NCBI GenBank assembly: GCA_964650975.1
Contig: CAZYWA010000018.1
Coordinates: forward strand, 1 to 29,741
DNA: 29,741 bases
Reading direction: 5' to 3'
DNA from: CAZYWA01 sp964650975 [NCBI: uncultured bacterium]
GTDB lineage: Bacteria > JADJOY01
Of the stretch, positions 1 to 7,659 are shown piece by piece. The position numbers were made by a program, and so were the translations under genes. A model generated the notes under the pieces. The model searched no databases, was not told the origin of the DNA, and saw nothing but the letters and a program-made list of their open reading frames with translations. The stretch's first letter is position 1, and each line of letters begins with the position of its first letter.

Positions 1-861
1 GGCAAGGAATGGGTGACCCTCCGCCACGTGCTCACCCATCGCGCCGGCATTCCCCCGGTGGCCGGCGCGCGCTTCGATCCCGAGGTACTGTCGCGGCCCG
101 ACGAGATCCTGGCGCTGCTCTGCGAAACCAAGCCGGTCGCCGGAGCCGGGCGGCGGCTCGCGTACCACGCGCTCACCGGCGGATTCCTCCTCGCCGAAGT
201 CATCCGCCGCGTGACCGGCAGCGACATCCGCTCGTTCCTGACCCGTGAGATCCGGAAGCCTCTGCGCATGAAGCACTTCGGCTACGGCGTCGATCCGGCC
301 GAGGTGGAGCTGGTCACGCCCAACGAGGTGACCGGCCCGCGCACGCTGCCGCCGGCGTCGTGGGCGCTCAAGCGGGCGCTCGGCGTGTCGCACGAGGAAG
401 CGGTGGCGCTCTCCAACGATCCGCGCTTTCTCACCGGAGTGGTGCCGTCGGGAAACGTGGTCGCGACCGCCAACGAGGTGTCGCGCTTCTACGAGCTGTT
501 GCTGCGCGGCGGCACCCTCGACGGCAAGCGCATCTTCGATCCGCGCACCGTGAAGCGCGCCGTCGCGGAACAGACCTATCTCGAGCTCGATCTCACGATC
601 GGTCTGCCGATCCGCTACGGTATGGGATTCATGCTCGGCGGCCGGACCTTCAGCCTCTACGGCCCCGGCACTCCCCGCGCCTTCGGCCACCAAGGATTCA
701 CCTTCATCACCAGCTACGCCGATCCCGAACGCGACATCGCGGTCTGCCTCATGACCAGCGGCAAGCCGTTTCTCACCTGGAAAGCCATCTACTGGTGGAA
801 CGTGGTGCGCGCGATCGCCGAGCACTGCCCGCGCGAGCCGCGCACGAAGGCCCCCTCATGA
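1..861 (+). CDS. Serine hydrolase, beta-lactamase/esterase (class C-like) family, 5' truncated by window edge
   Basis: The frame is already open at base 1 (first codons read GKEWVTLRHVLTHRAG), so the start and the catalytic SxxK lie outside the window; 286 residues are visible. The stretch LRHVLTHRAGIP is the conserved segment that follows SxxK in beta-lactamase-related esterases and D,D-peptidase-like proteins. A Tyr motif (YHALTGGFLLAEVIRRVTG) and a late HQG motif (GHQGFTF, replacing the KTG of true beta-lactamases) complete the family pattern. The HxG variant favours an esterase or peptidase-like hydrolase over an antibiotic-resistance enzyme. The stop overlaps the MFS start as ATGA (858-861), so the two are probably translated together. 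Substrate unknown. Confidence 0.88.
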   Translation, partial: GKEWVTLRHVLTHRAGIPPVAGARFDPEVLSRPDEILALLCETKPVAGAGRRLAYHALTGGFLLAEVIRRVTGSDIRSFLTREIRKPLRMKHFGYGVDPAEVELVTPNEVTGPRTLPPASWALKRALGVSHEEAVALSNDPRFLTGVVPSGNVVATANEVSRFYELLLRGGTLDGKRIFDPRTVKRAVAEQTYLELDLTIGLPIRYGMGFMLGGRTFSLYGPGTPRAFGHQGFTFITSYADPERDIAVCLMTSGKPFLTWKAIYWWNVVRAIAEHCPREPRTKAPS

Positions 862-2186
862 ACGATCGCGTCACCAGTCCGCCGGCCGTTTCCAGCCTCG
901 CCTCGAAAGGCTCGGTGCCGATCGTCCTGTCGGTGATCTTCATCGACTTGCTCGGTTTCGGCGTCGTACTGCCGATGCTGCCCTACATCGCCGCCGAATA
1001 CGCGATGCCGGGGTGGCTCGGCTCGCTCTTGACCGAGCTGCACCTGACCCGCGACCCCAACGCGGTGGTCGTGGGACTGCTCTCCTTTCTCTTCAACTTC
1101 TTCAGCTTCCTGGCGTCGCCGCTCTGGGGACGGCTCTCGGACAACGTCGGCCGCAAGCCGGTGCTCGCGGTGAGCCTCTTCGGCTACGCGTGCGCGTGGA
1201 CGCTGTTCGCCTTCGCGCCGAATCTCACCTGGCTGCTCATGGCGCGGGTGTTCGCGGGCATGGCCGCCGCCAACATCTCGACCGCGCAGGCCTACATGAC
1301 CGACGTCTTCCCGCCCGAGAAACGCGCCAAGGGCATGGGGCTCGTGGGCGCGGCGTTCGGCATGGGCTTCACGCTCGGACCCGCGATCGGCGCCGGCTTC
1401 ATGGTGCTCGGCGATCGCTTGTCCCCCTCGGGCGACCCCGCTCATCACAGCCACCTGGCTCTGCACCTGCCGGTTTACGTGACGCTGTGCTTGAGCCTCA
1501 CGGCGTGCTTGCTCGCGGCCTTCGTGCTGCCCGAGTCGTTGCCGAAGGAGCTGCGCGGCCGCAAGGACTCGCGCGAGGTGAGCCTCGGTCTCGCGCGTCT
1601 GCTGGGCGCTGTGAAGCGGCCGCTACTGGGGCCGCTCCTGGTGAGCTTCTTCACGGTCACCTTCGGCTTCGCGGTGCTCGAATCGATGTTCTCCGAGTTC
1701 AACCGCGTGGTGCTCAAGCTGCCACCCAACACCAACGCGCTCGTGTTCAGCATCATCGGGCTCACCATCGTGATCGTGCAGGGTGGTTTGATCCACCGGC
1801 TCACCAGCAAATTCGGCGCGTGGAGAGTGCTCTTCCTCGGGCTCTTGCTCGAAGGGTTGATGCTGGTCAACTACGGGCAGGTCACGGGCATGAAGGTGCT
1901 GATTACGTTCTCGGTGATCGGGGCGCTCGGCCACTCGCTCTGCAACCCGTCGATCCTGGCGCTCATCAGCCAGCAAGCGGCGGCCGACGAGCGCGGCGGT
2001 ACGATGGGCCTCGCCGGATCGAGCTCGGCGCTGGGGCGGATCTGCGGTCCGATCCTGGGGTCGGTGGCGTGGGCGTGGGGCGGTGCGTCGGCCGCGTTCG
2101 CGTCGGGTGGCGTGGTGGTGCTCCTGGCGCTGCCGCTGCTCGCGATCGCCCACCGCAGCCATCGCGACGCACCCGTCGCGGGCTGA
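858..2186 (+). CDS. MFS transporter, TetA/DHA1-like drug-efflux group
   Basis: A 442-residue integral membrane protein of standard MFS length with about 12 hydrophobic segments. The first helix (VIFIDLLGFGVVLPMLPYIA) matches the D-x-L-G-F-G-x-x-x-P-x-L-P signature of TetA-type proton antiporters. The loop after TM2 carries motif A (GRLSDNVGRKPVLA). An AQAYMTDVFPPEKRAKGMG segment with a G-rich helix (GAAFGMGFTLGPAIG) gives the motif-C-like pattern of drug:H+ antiporters. The ATG is chosen because it overlaps the upstream stop (ATGA) and places a short polar N-terminus before TM1. Transport of a small hydrophobic compound out of the cell is the family role; the substrate cannot be read from sequence. 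Confidence 0.93.
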   Translation: MNDRVTSPPAVSSLASKGSVPIVLSVIFIDLLGFGVVLPMLPYIAAEYAMPGWLGSLLTELHLTRDPNAVVVGLLSFLFNFFSFLASPLWGRLSDNVGRKPVLAVSLFGYACAWTLFAFAPNLTWLLMARVFAGMAAANISTAQAYMTDVFPPEKRAKGMGLVGAAFGMGFTLGPAIGAGFMVLGDRLSPSGDPAHHSHLALHLPVYVTLCLSLTACLLAAFVLPESLPKELRGRKDSREVSLGLARLLGAVKRPLLGPLLVSFFTVTFGFAVLESMFSEFNRVVLKLPPNTNALVFSIIGLTIVIVQGGLIHRLTSKFGAWRVLFLGLLLEGLMLVNYGQVTGMKVLITFSVIGALGHSLCNPSILALISQQAAADERGGTMGLAGSSSALGRICGPILGSVAWAWGGASAAFASGGVVVLLALPLLAIAHRSHRDAPVAG

Positions 2187-2224
2187 CGCGATCGATCGCG
2201 CCCGCCCGGGAGCGCGCCGTGAGC

Positions 2225-3055
2225 ATGACGGTCCAGCGATTCCGGGTGCGCTCACGCGGCGCCGATCTCTCGTGCGTGCGGTTCGGCGCCGGTGAGCCGC
2301 TCCTCTACTTGCACGCGCTCGCGTATTCGAAGGAGCACGCGGTCGCGGCCGCGGAGATCTTGGGCGAGCGCTTCGACTGCGTCGCGTTCGATCAGCGCGG
2401 GCACGGCGACACGCGCGGGCTGGCCGGCACTGGCGGACATCCGCCCTTCGACCTTGACGCGATGGTCGCGGACGCGCTCGCGGTGCTCGACCACGCGGGC
2501 TTCGTCACGGCGATCGTCGGCGGCACCTCGATGGGCGCTGGCGTCGCGCTGCGGTTCGCGCTCACGAACGGCGTGCGACTCACGCATCTCGTGCAGGATC
2601 TGCCCGCCTTCGGGCCTCGTTCGCCGCGTGACGCGACCGACGCCGATCAGGTGGCGCGAGCGTTCGAGCAGGGCGACCTGGAGATGGGCGCGCGGCGCGC
2701 CACCGGCGAGCTCTCGTCGCGGCGCGGTGAGGCGCTCGCCCGCGAGCTCCTGTCGCAGTGGCGGCACTTCGACGCGCGTGAGCTGGCACCCAAGCTCGCC
2801 ACCGCGTTTCGCGGCACGCTGAGCTGGGACGTGACCGCCGACCTGCCCGGTGGATGGCCCGAAGCGCTGGAGCAGCTCGCGATGCCGGCGACGCTCATCG
2901 CGCTCAAGGGCGACGCATCGCACCCGTACGAGGTCGCCGAGACCATGTCGCATCACTTGCCGAACGCTCGGCTCGTGCCTCGCGTGCCCGCGCTCGACCC
3001 GCGCAAGTCGTTCGTGCAGTGGGTGGCGCTGCTCGGCGATCAGCGGAGGTCGTAG
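2225..3055 (+). CDS. Alpha/beta-fold hydrolase lacking an obvious catalytic histidine
   Basis: 276 residues from the ATG. A GTG two codons upstream (2219) has better spacing to GGGAG at 2208-2212 and may be the true start. The fold is clear: strand and oxyanion region (LLYLHALAYS), FDQRGHGDTRG after beta-4, and the nucleophile elbow VGGTSMGAGVALRF with Ser102. The cap and later strand (ATLIALKGDASHPYEVAETM) are in the usual order. In family members the last strand is followed by GxGH carrying the catalytic His; here that place reads RLVPRVPALDPRKSFVQW, with no His. The enzyme may use another residue or be inactive. It starts 38 nt after the MFS gene and its end overlaps the convergent lipoprotein gene by 16 bp. 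Confidence 0.85.
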   Translation: MTVQRFRVRSRGADLSCVRFGAGEPLLYLHALAYSKEHAVAAAEILGERFDCVAFDQRGHGDTRGLAGTGGHPPFDLDAMVADALAVLDHAGFVTAIVGGTSMGAGVALRFALTNGVRLTHLVQDLPAFGPRSPRDATDADQVARAFEQGDLEMGARRATGELSSRRGEALARELLSQWRHFDARELAPKLATAFRGTLSWDVTADLPGGWPEALEQLAMPATLIALKGDASHPYEVAETMSHHLPNARLVPRVPALDPRKSFVQWVALLGDQRRS

Positions 3056-3966
3056 CGCAAGTCGGTCAAGAGTCCCGACGAGAGGTCGCTCTGCGCCTCG
3101 GCGCCGGTCAGATAGGCGTCGTAGTCGACCCGGCCGCGGATGAAGCGCTCCATCCACGCGGTGGTGTAGCGGCGCATGAGCTGGTCCTGCCGATCGGGCT
3201 GATCGAGCGTGCGCGGGTTGTCGAGCAACACGCCCACCACGTCGCAGATCGAGCCCAGCGTGCAAAAACCCACGTGGTCGCCGCCCGCGATCACGGCGAT
3301 CTCCTTGGGCGCTTGCGAGAGCTGATCGAACGCGGTCTCCGCCTGCGGCGCGGGCACGATCCCGTCGTTCGAGGCCGCGAGCAGAAGCGTCGGCGTGGTG
3401 ATCTTCGCTTCGGTCGCGTCGCCGAGCGGGCCTGCCGCGAGCGGCACCGCGGCGCCGATCTCGGGATGGGCGCTCTCCGCGATGATCGTCGCGATCGCGC
3501 CCAGCGAGTGACCGGCGATCGCGCGCCGCGAACCGTCCACGCGCCCCGCGATCGCGGCATCGGTGCGCGTGCCCTCGCTCACCAGGAAATCGAGCCCGTC
3601 GATCAGCCCGTCGGCGCTCGCGACCGGCCCGCCGAAGCACGGCGCGGGCGGCGTGAAGACCAGCACGATGTAGCCGTAACCCGCGAGCTGCTCGCCGAAC
3701 CACGTGTACCACTCCTTGATCGAGCAGGTCCCGGGCGCAAAGGTCACGATCGGAAACGGCGCGCCGTCGGCGGAGGCGGGATAGTAGACCGTCGATGCGA
3801 AATCGCCGTGATCGTCGGTGAAGCTCGTGTCGTAGTGCGCGAATGCGTACGGCCCCGGCTGCTCGGGCGGAGGCGGAGGCGTACTCGAGCCGGAGCTCGA
3901 GCAGGCGCTCGCCAGTGCGATCAGACCTGCGAGCACCGCCGTTCGTGACTTCGCCCCGCTCATCAT
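3040..3966 (-). CDS. Secreted alpha/beta hydrolase lipoprotein (dienelactone hydrolase/chlorophyllase/PET-hydrolase-like fold)
   Basis: 308 residues from the first of two adjacent ATGs; GAGGGG lies 4 nt upstream of it, so the longer reading to 4011 is unlikely. The N-terminus is a lipoprotein signal (VLAGLIALASAC, Cys22) followed by a Ser/Pro-rich linker. The hydrolase domain has a complete triad: Ser154 in GHSLGA, Asp201 in ASNDGIVP and His231 in GGDHVGF. The strand VTFAPGTCSIKEWYTW supplies the oxyanion hole. Paired cysteines near the C-terminus suggest disulfides in the periplasm or outside. The layout resembles chlorophyllase-like, dienelactone-hydrolase-like and cutinase/PET-hydrolase-like enzymes; the natural ester is unknown. 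It runs convergently into the upstream hydrolase with a 16-bp 3' overlap. Confidence 0.87.
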   Translation of the reverse strand: MMSGAKSRTAVLAGLIALASACSSSGSSTPPPPPEQPGPYAFAHYDTSFTDDHGDFASTVYYPASADGAPFPIVTFAPGTCSIKEWYTWFGEQLAGYGYIVLVFTPPAPCFGGPVASADGLIDGLDFLVSEGTRTDAAIAGRVDGSRRAIAGHSLGAIATIIAESAHPEIGAAVPLAAGPLGDATEAKITTPTLLLAASNDGIVPAPQAETAFDQLSQAPKEIAVIAGGDHVGFCTLGSICDVVGVLLDNPRTLDQPDRQDQLMRRYTTAWMERFIRGRVDYDAYLTGAEAQSDLSSGLLTDLRYDLR

Positions 3967-4056
3967 TGCCCCCTCACGACCGCTGTCGTCGCGAGAGGGA
4001 GAATGCTCCACCGATCTGGCGCCGTCAGGAAGGCCGAAATCCGGCTGGGACGGGGC

Positions 4057-4107
4057 TCAGTGCGGCCAGGTCGCCGCGCAAGCCGGGTCGAAGCGCGACA
4101 CGGCCAT
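4057..4107 (-). CDS. Possible 16-residue ORF with a near-perfect Shine-Dalgarno
   Basis: GGAGGAG (complement of 4113-4119) sits 5 nt before an ATG at 4107. The ORF reads MAVSRFDPACAATWPH and then stops. It lies about 90 bp upstream of the hydrolase lipoprotein gene on the same strand. The ribosome site is better than those of several real genes here. The peptide shows no run of one amino acid that would suggest an attenuator. It could be a small protein, a leader peptide or a remnant of a longer gene; nothing but the ribosome site supports it. Confidence 0.22.
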   Translation of the reverse strand: MAVSRFDPACAATWPH

Positions 4108-4152
4108 GGGTACTCCTCCACCATGCGCGGACACAGCGGACGCGTAACCGCG

Positions 4153-4181
4153 TTGACCCCTCCCGGGCAGGGCGGGATGAT
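4153..4181 (+). promoter_or_regulatory. Sigma70-type promoter for the ankyrin gene
   Basis: TTGACC (4153-4158), a 17-nt spacer, then GATGAT (4176-4181): five and four matches out of six to consensus at ideal spacing. It would start transcription near 4188 and give a leader of about 32 nt that contains the GGAGG of the next gene. Confidence 0.5.
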
Positions 4182-4219
4182 CGCGGCTCATCCCCGCTCG
4201 AAAAGCCGGAGGACCGTTC

Positions 4220-5119
4220 ATGGGCCACGCACGATGCCGTCGGTGGAGCCTCTTCGCGCACTTCGCTTCGATCGCGGCGTGCACGTGGCTCCTCGCCACG
4301 TCGGCCCGTGCGGATGCGGTCGCTGTCGGCGCCGCGAGCGGCAAGCTCACGTTCGACGGGAAGACCGTCCAGCTGACGCACGCGTACGCGTTTCCGGTCG
4401 AGAACCTGTTCGACGACAAGAAGAAGGACACGATGGTGGTGCTCACCGACCGCGCGCTGCCGGCCGATCAATCGGCCGACGACGACGTGGGCTTGAGCCT
4501 CATCGCGCGGAAGGGCGAGCTCGCGGCACTTCGGTTGCGCATCGCCGACGGCAAGGCGGCGGGCGCCGCGATCTTTCGCGAAGGCATCTCGGGAATGCTG
4601 CTTTTCCCGGGCAAATCGATGACCTTCACGAGCGCACCGAAGGTCCTACCGAGTGCCATCGCCGGCGACTTCAAGACCGAGGCCCCGCTCGAGATGGACG
4701 GTCACACCTGGACCGCGGACGCGAAGTTCAGCGCCAAGATCGTCGCATTCGCGCCGCCCGCGACCGAGGCACCGCCGATCTCGGCGCCGCCGCCCGAGCC
4801 GATCCCGCCGCCCTTGCCCAAGCGCGATCCGCAGCAGAGCGCCACCGAGACCAGGGCGATCATCATGCGGATCATGCAGCACGACTCGGCCGGTGCCGTG
4901 AAATTCATCCAGGGCGGCATGGACCCCAACGGCCGCGACGAGAACGGCCTCTCGGTCCTCAACTGGGCCGTCATGAGCTGCGACGTGCCAGTGGTGAAGG
5001 CCCTCGTCGACAAGGGCGCCGACGTGAATTACCAGCGCATGCCCGGCTACACGATGCTGATGGAAGCGGGCGCTTGTCCCGCGGCCGAGAAGTTGCTGCG
5101 CGCGGCCGGCGCGAAGTGA
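4220..5119 (+). CDS. Exported protein with C-terminal ankyrin repeats
   Basis: 299 residues. GGAGG lies 7 nt upstream of the ATG. The N-terminus is a Sec signal peptide (hydrophobic ACTWLLATSARA, likely cut at ARA|DA), so the protein is periplasmic or secreted. Residues about 35-180 form a beta-rich domain I do not recognise. A proline-rich linker follows (about 185-215, PPP and PEP runs). Residues about 225-298 are ankyrin-like repeats, with MDPNGRDENGLSVLNWAV, then VPVVKALVDKGADVNYQ, then the final LMEAGACPAAEKLLRAAGAK. Ankyrin repeats mediate protein binding; the partner is unknown. The stop overlaps the next start as GTGA, so it is probably co-translated with the carboxypeptidase-regulatory-like protein. 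Confidence 0.85.
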   Translation: MGHARCRRWSLFAHFASIAACTWLLATSARADAVAVGAASGKLTFDGKTVQLTHAYAFPVENLFDDKKKDTMVVLTDRALPADQSADDDVGLSLIARKGELAALRLRIADGKAAGAAIFREGISGMLLFPGKSMTFTSAPKVLPSAIAGDFKTEAPLEMDGHTWTADAKFSAKIVAFAPPATEAPPISAPPPEPIPPPLPKRDPQQSATETRAIIMRIMQHDSAGAVKFIQGGMDPNGRDENGLSVLNWAVMSCDVPVVKALVDKGADVNYQRMPGYTMLMEAGACPAAEKLLRAAGAK

Positions 5120-5850
5120 CGACCGGCCATCGACTCAGGCACGCGGCACCCGCGGGTGCACGTCGGCGGGTGATAGCCGCGATCACCGGGCTCGCCGTCC
5201 TCGCCACACTCGTCTTCGTCTTGCTCCAGAAGCGCCGAGAGACCGGCTCCGGCGAGCCGCGCGCTCGGGACACCACGGTGTCCGCTTCCCCCGGTGAAGC
5301 GCGTGGCGACCTCGCGCCGCATCCGGGCATTGCCGCGGGCGAATCACCAGCGGGTCCGGCAGCAGAGCCGGGGAGGCCGATCGGCGACTCCACCCTCACC
5401 GGGCACGTGCTCGTCCACGGCAGCGGCGAGCCCGTCGAGGGAGTGAAGGTGATCGCGTCCCGCGACCTGCGGGACTTCCCACCGGGCGAGGTGCTCGCTC
5501 GCGCGAAGGACTTCATGAAGCAACCCACCACGACCTCGGCGGCCGACGGATCGTTCCGCATCGAGCGTCTCCCGGCCGGCCACTACTTCGTCAGTCCGGA
5601 GAGTCGCGGCGTCGTTCAAACCGCGCCATATGCGATGCCCAGCCTGCAGTCGGGAGCCACCACCGACGTGCCCATCGAGGTCGAGCGTACGGTGCACGTG
5701 CGCGGCCGAGTGGTCGATTCGCGCGGTGCGCCGGTCGAGGGTGCCAACGTAAAAACCGACCTGAACGGCACGCCCACGCAGCGCGACTACCGCACCGGTG
5801 CATCGGGAGAGTTCGATGCGGACGACACAGTCGATCGGCGCCGGCCCTAA
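5116..5850 (+). CDS. Carboxypeptidase-regulatory-like (Ig-like) membrane protein, N-terminal part of a frameshifted gene
   Basis: GTG start overlapping the ankyrin stop (GTGA at 5116-5119). About 244 residues. A basic N-terminus is followed by one transmembrane helix (VIAAITGLAVLATLVFVLL) and a low-complexity linker, which suggests a periplasmic body anchored in the inner membrane. The body holds a complete carboxypeptidase-regulatory-like fold (LTGHVLVHGSGEPVEGVKVI, then SAADGSFRIERLPAGHYFV) and the first half of another (VRGRVVDSRGAPVEGANV, then RTGASGEF). The second domain breaks off there and the frame runs into an unrelated tail, VDRRRP. Its missing half is encoded in another frame immediately downstream (5798-6499). 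The break is either a sequencing error or a recent frameshift. Confidence 0.75.
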   Translation: MTTGHRLRHAAPAGARRRVIAAITGLAVLATLVFVLLQKRRETGSGEPRARDTTVSASPGEARGDLAPHPGIAAGESPAGPAAEPGRPIGDSTLTGHVLVHGSGEPVEGVKVIASRDLRDFPPGEVLARAKDFMKQPTTTSAADGSFRIERLPAGHYFVSPESRGVVQTAPYAMPSLQSGATTDVPIEVERTVHVRGRVVDSRGAPVEGANVKTDLNGTPTQRDYRTGASGEFDADDTVDRRRP

Positions 5851-6499
5851 CGGCGAGGGTGGATTCTGGATCAAGCCACTCGACGCGGGCGCTTACGACG
5901 TCGAAGCCAGCGGAAGGCGATGGATGCCGGTGACGATCCGGTCGGTGGCGGCCGGCACCCATGATCTCCGCATCACCCTCACGCCCGCCGGACGAGCCTC
6001 GGGACGCGTAGTCGATGCGGCGACCGGTGATCCGTTGCGCGATTTCACGGTGGACGGCGAGCGCTTTGAATCGTCCGACGGTCGGTTCGAGTACCAGGGG
6101 ATCAGGGACCAGAGCAACACGATTCGGTTCCGCGCGACGGGCTTCGGCACCGAGACGCGAGGTCCGTTCACGGACGTCTCGTCCAGCGTCGCGACCGATC
6201 TCGGTACCGTGAGATTGCAGCGTGAGGCACGCATCCGCGGGCGACTCGTCGATTCGTCGGGGCGCCCGGTCTCCGCCGGCCACGTGCGGGCCCGGCCCAT
6301 GGGGTCTGCGTTCTCGGATCGCGAGACCAGCGCCAGGTGCGATGCGAACGGCGCCTTCGAGCTCGACCGCCTCTCGCCGGATCGATGGTGCGTCGAGCCG
6401 GCGGCGGCCGGCTCCGCGAGCGAATGCCCGAGCGGCCGCGTGGTCGAGACGCGGGCCGGCGAAGTCGTAGAGGATGTCGTGATCTCGGCCGCGCGCTGA
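5798..6499 (+). CDS. Carboxypeptidase-regulatory-like repeat protein, C-terminal part of the frameshifted gene
   Basis: Open for 233 codons in the next frame, overlapping the end of the preceding piece. The first residues up to about SIGAGPNGEGG resemble nothing, but GFWIKPLDAGAYDVEASG is exactly the second half of the carboxypeptidase-regulatory domain cut off upstream. Two more copies of the fold follow (GRASGRVVDAATGDPLRDF and IRGRLVDSSGRPVSAGHV, each ending in a DGRF- or NGAF-type strand). Neither ATG (5798, 5816) has a convincing ribosome site. Together the two pieces make one membrane-anchored protein of about 455 residues with four Ig-like modules; shifting frame near 5820-5830 restores it. 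The likely role is structural or binding, not catalytic. Confidence 0.72.
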   Translation: MHRESSMRTTQSIGAGPNGEGGFWIKPLDAGAYDVEASGRRWMPVTIRSVAAGTHDLRITLTPAGRASGRVVDAATGDPLRDFTVDGERFESSDGRFEYQGIRDQSNTIRFRATGFGTETRGPFTDVSSSVATDLGTVRLQREARIRGRLVDSSGRPVSAGHVRARPMGSAFSDRETSARCDANGAFELDRLSPDRWCVEPAAAGSASECPSGRVVETRAGEVVEDVVISAAR

Positions 6500-6500
6500 C

Positions 6501-6524
6501 ACGAGCCGCGCGGCGGCGCCTCGT
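6501..6524. terminator. Possible bidirectional terminator hairpin between convergent genes
   Basis: ACGAG (6501-6505) can pair with CTCGT (6520-6524) around a GC-rich interior (CCGC/GCGG) in the 31-bp gap between two convergent stops. There is no T tract, so only position and pairing support it. Confidence 0.25.
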
Positions 6525-6530
6525 TCACAC

Positions 6531-7148
6531 CTACATCGCCGGATTCGCCTCTTTCCACGCCGGCAGCGAGGCGATGCGTGCGTACCAGGCGCGGATGTTC
6601 GGGTAGTCCGAGAGCGGCAGACTCGCTGCTTCGGCATACGCGAGCGGCGCCGCCACCGCGAAGTCGGCGATGGTGAGCGTGTTGCCGACCAAGTACTGCT
6701 GCGTCGCGAGGTGACGATCGAGCACCGACGCATCGCGCGCAAATGCGGTCTCCGCGGCCTTCACGGCCGCCGGGTCGGGGGCGCCCATGCCCATGACCTT
6801 CTTGATGACGTTCTCGCGGATCAGACCCACGCAGCCCTCGTCCCAGTGAGCGAGCTGCCAGCACTGCCAGCGGGTGATGTCGGCGCGCTGGCGTCGGTCG
6901 TCGGGCCACAGGCTCGAGGGTTTGGCGCCCGCGACGTACTGGAGGATCGCGTTCGACTCCGAGAGCTCGAGGTCGCCGTCGACCAGCGTGGGCGTGCGGC
7001 CGGCCGGATTGATGGCGAGATAGTCGGGCTTCTTCTGCTCGCCCTTGCTGAGATCGACCAGCACCAGCTCGACCGGGACACCGACGTGGGCGGCGAGAGC
7101 CTGGATCTTGCGGGTATTCGGTGACGGCGGGAATCCGTAGAGCTTCAT
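6531..7148 (-). CDS. Glutathione S-transferase family protein
   Basis: 205 residues, normal GST length. The ATG at 7148 follows GAGGAG by about 9 nt and begins at the canonical first strand (MKLYGFPPSPNTRKIQ). The thioredoxin-like domain (1-80) has the SPN catalytic region, the cis-proline segment NPAGRTPTLVDGD and the glutathione-binding ELSESNAILQYV. The all-helical domain (about 88-205) contains YLVGNTLTIADFAVAAPLAY, the N-capping/hydrophobic-staple motif of the family. It probably conjugates glutathione, or uses it to reduce or isomerise small electrophiles. It is the last gene of an ArsR-SRPBCC-GST cluster, 49 bp after the SRPBCC stop, so it is probably under ArsR control. Confidence 0.93.
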   Translation of the reverse strand: MKLYGFPPSPNTRKIQALAAHVGVPVELVLVDLSKGEQKKPDYLAINPAGRTPTLVDGDLELSESNAILQYVAGAKPSSLWPDDRRQRADITRWQCWQLAHWDEGCVGLIRENVIKKVMGMGAPDPAAVKAAETAFARDASVLDRHLATQQYLVGNTLTIADFAVAAPLAYAEAASLPLSDYPNIRAWYARIASLPAWKEANPAM

Positions 7149-7197
7149 CGTGTCTTCTCCTCGCGGGTCCTTGGTTGGCGATCCGTTGAACGGCAGC

Positions 7198-7659
7198 TCA
7201 GTTGAAAAGCGCTTCCAGGCGGCCGAGGCAGCCGGTCCAGCCATGCTGGTGACGATCGCGTGCCGCTTCGTCGAAGAACTTCTCGTGGGTGAGGGTGAGC
7301 TCGGTGCCGGTGCCCACCGCTCGCAGCTCGAAGGTCACCAGCGACTGGCGCTCGGGTGTGGACTTCCACGCCCAGGTGTAGACGAGCTTCTGGTTGGGCA
7401 CGATCTCGCGATAGGTGCCGCTCACGTCGTGCTCCTCGCCGTCGGGCGCCTTCATGACGATGTGATAGCGCCCACCGACCCGCAGGTCGGTCTCGGCGAC
7501 CGGCACGGTGAACTCGTCGCTGGGCGCCATCCAGCGCTTCAGCGTCTCCGGCTCGATGAGCGCTTTCCAGACTTTCTCCGGGCCGGATTTGAGGTTCCGG
7601 ACCATCGAGAGCGAGGGGCTTTGGGGGGCGGGCTGCTGCTGGGTCGCGGTGGATGGCAT
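7198..7659 (-). CDS. SRPBCC/AHSA1-family ligand-binding protein
   Basis: 153 residues. The ATG at 7659 has GAGGAG about 8 nt upstream. The START-like fold of the AHSA1 family shows in GPEKVWKALIEPETLKRWM, the glycine turn LRVGGRYHIVM, VSGTYREIVPNQKLVYTW and the C-terminal helix HGWTGCLGRLEALF. Such small proteins, encoded beside ArsR regulators, bind hydrophobic ligands; their biochemical role is usually unknown. The first 40 codons overlap the 3' end of the arsR-like gene in another frame (121 bp), which is longer than the few-base overlaps typical here. Later starts would remove the first beta strand (SLSMVRNL), so the overlap appears real. Confidence 0.92.
   Translation of the reverse strand: MPSTATQQQPAPQSPSLSMVRNLKSGPEKVWKALIEPETLKRWMAPSDEFTVPVAETDLRVGGRYHIVMKAPDGEEHDVSGTYREIVPNQKLVYTWAWKSTPERQSLVTFELRAVGTGTELTLTHEKFFDEAARDRHQHGWTGCLGRLEALFN

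Noticed and set aside
3967-4011. Longer start for the hydrolase lipoprotein at 4011
   Set aside because: It would put 15 polar residues before the signal peptide, and the GAGGGG ribosome site is placed for the ATG at 3966.
6107-6116. An AGGGAC string resembling the REPIN loop
   Set aside because: No complementary stems on either side.
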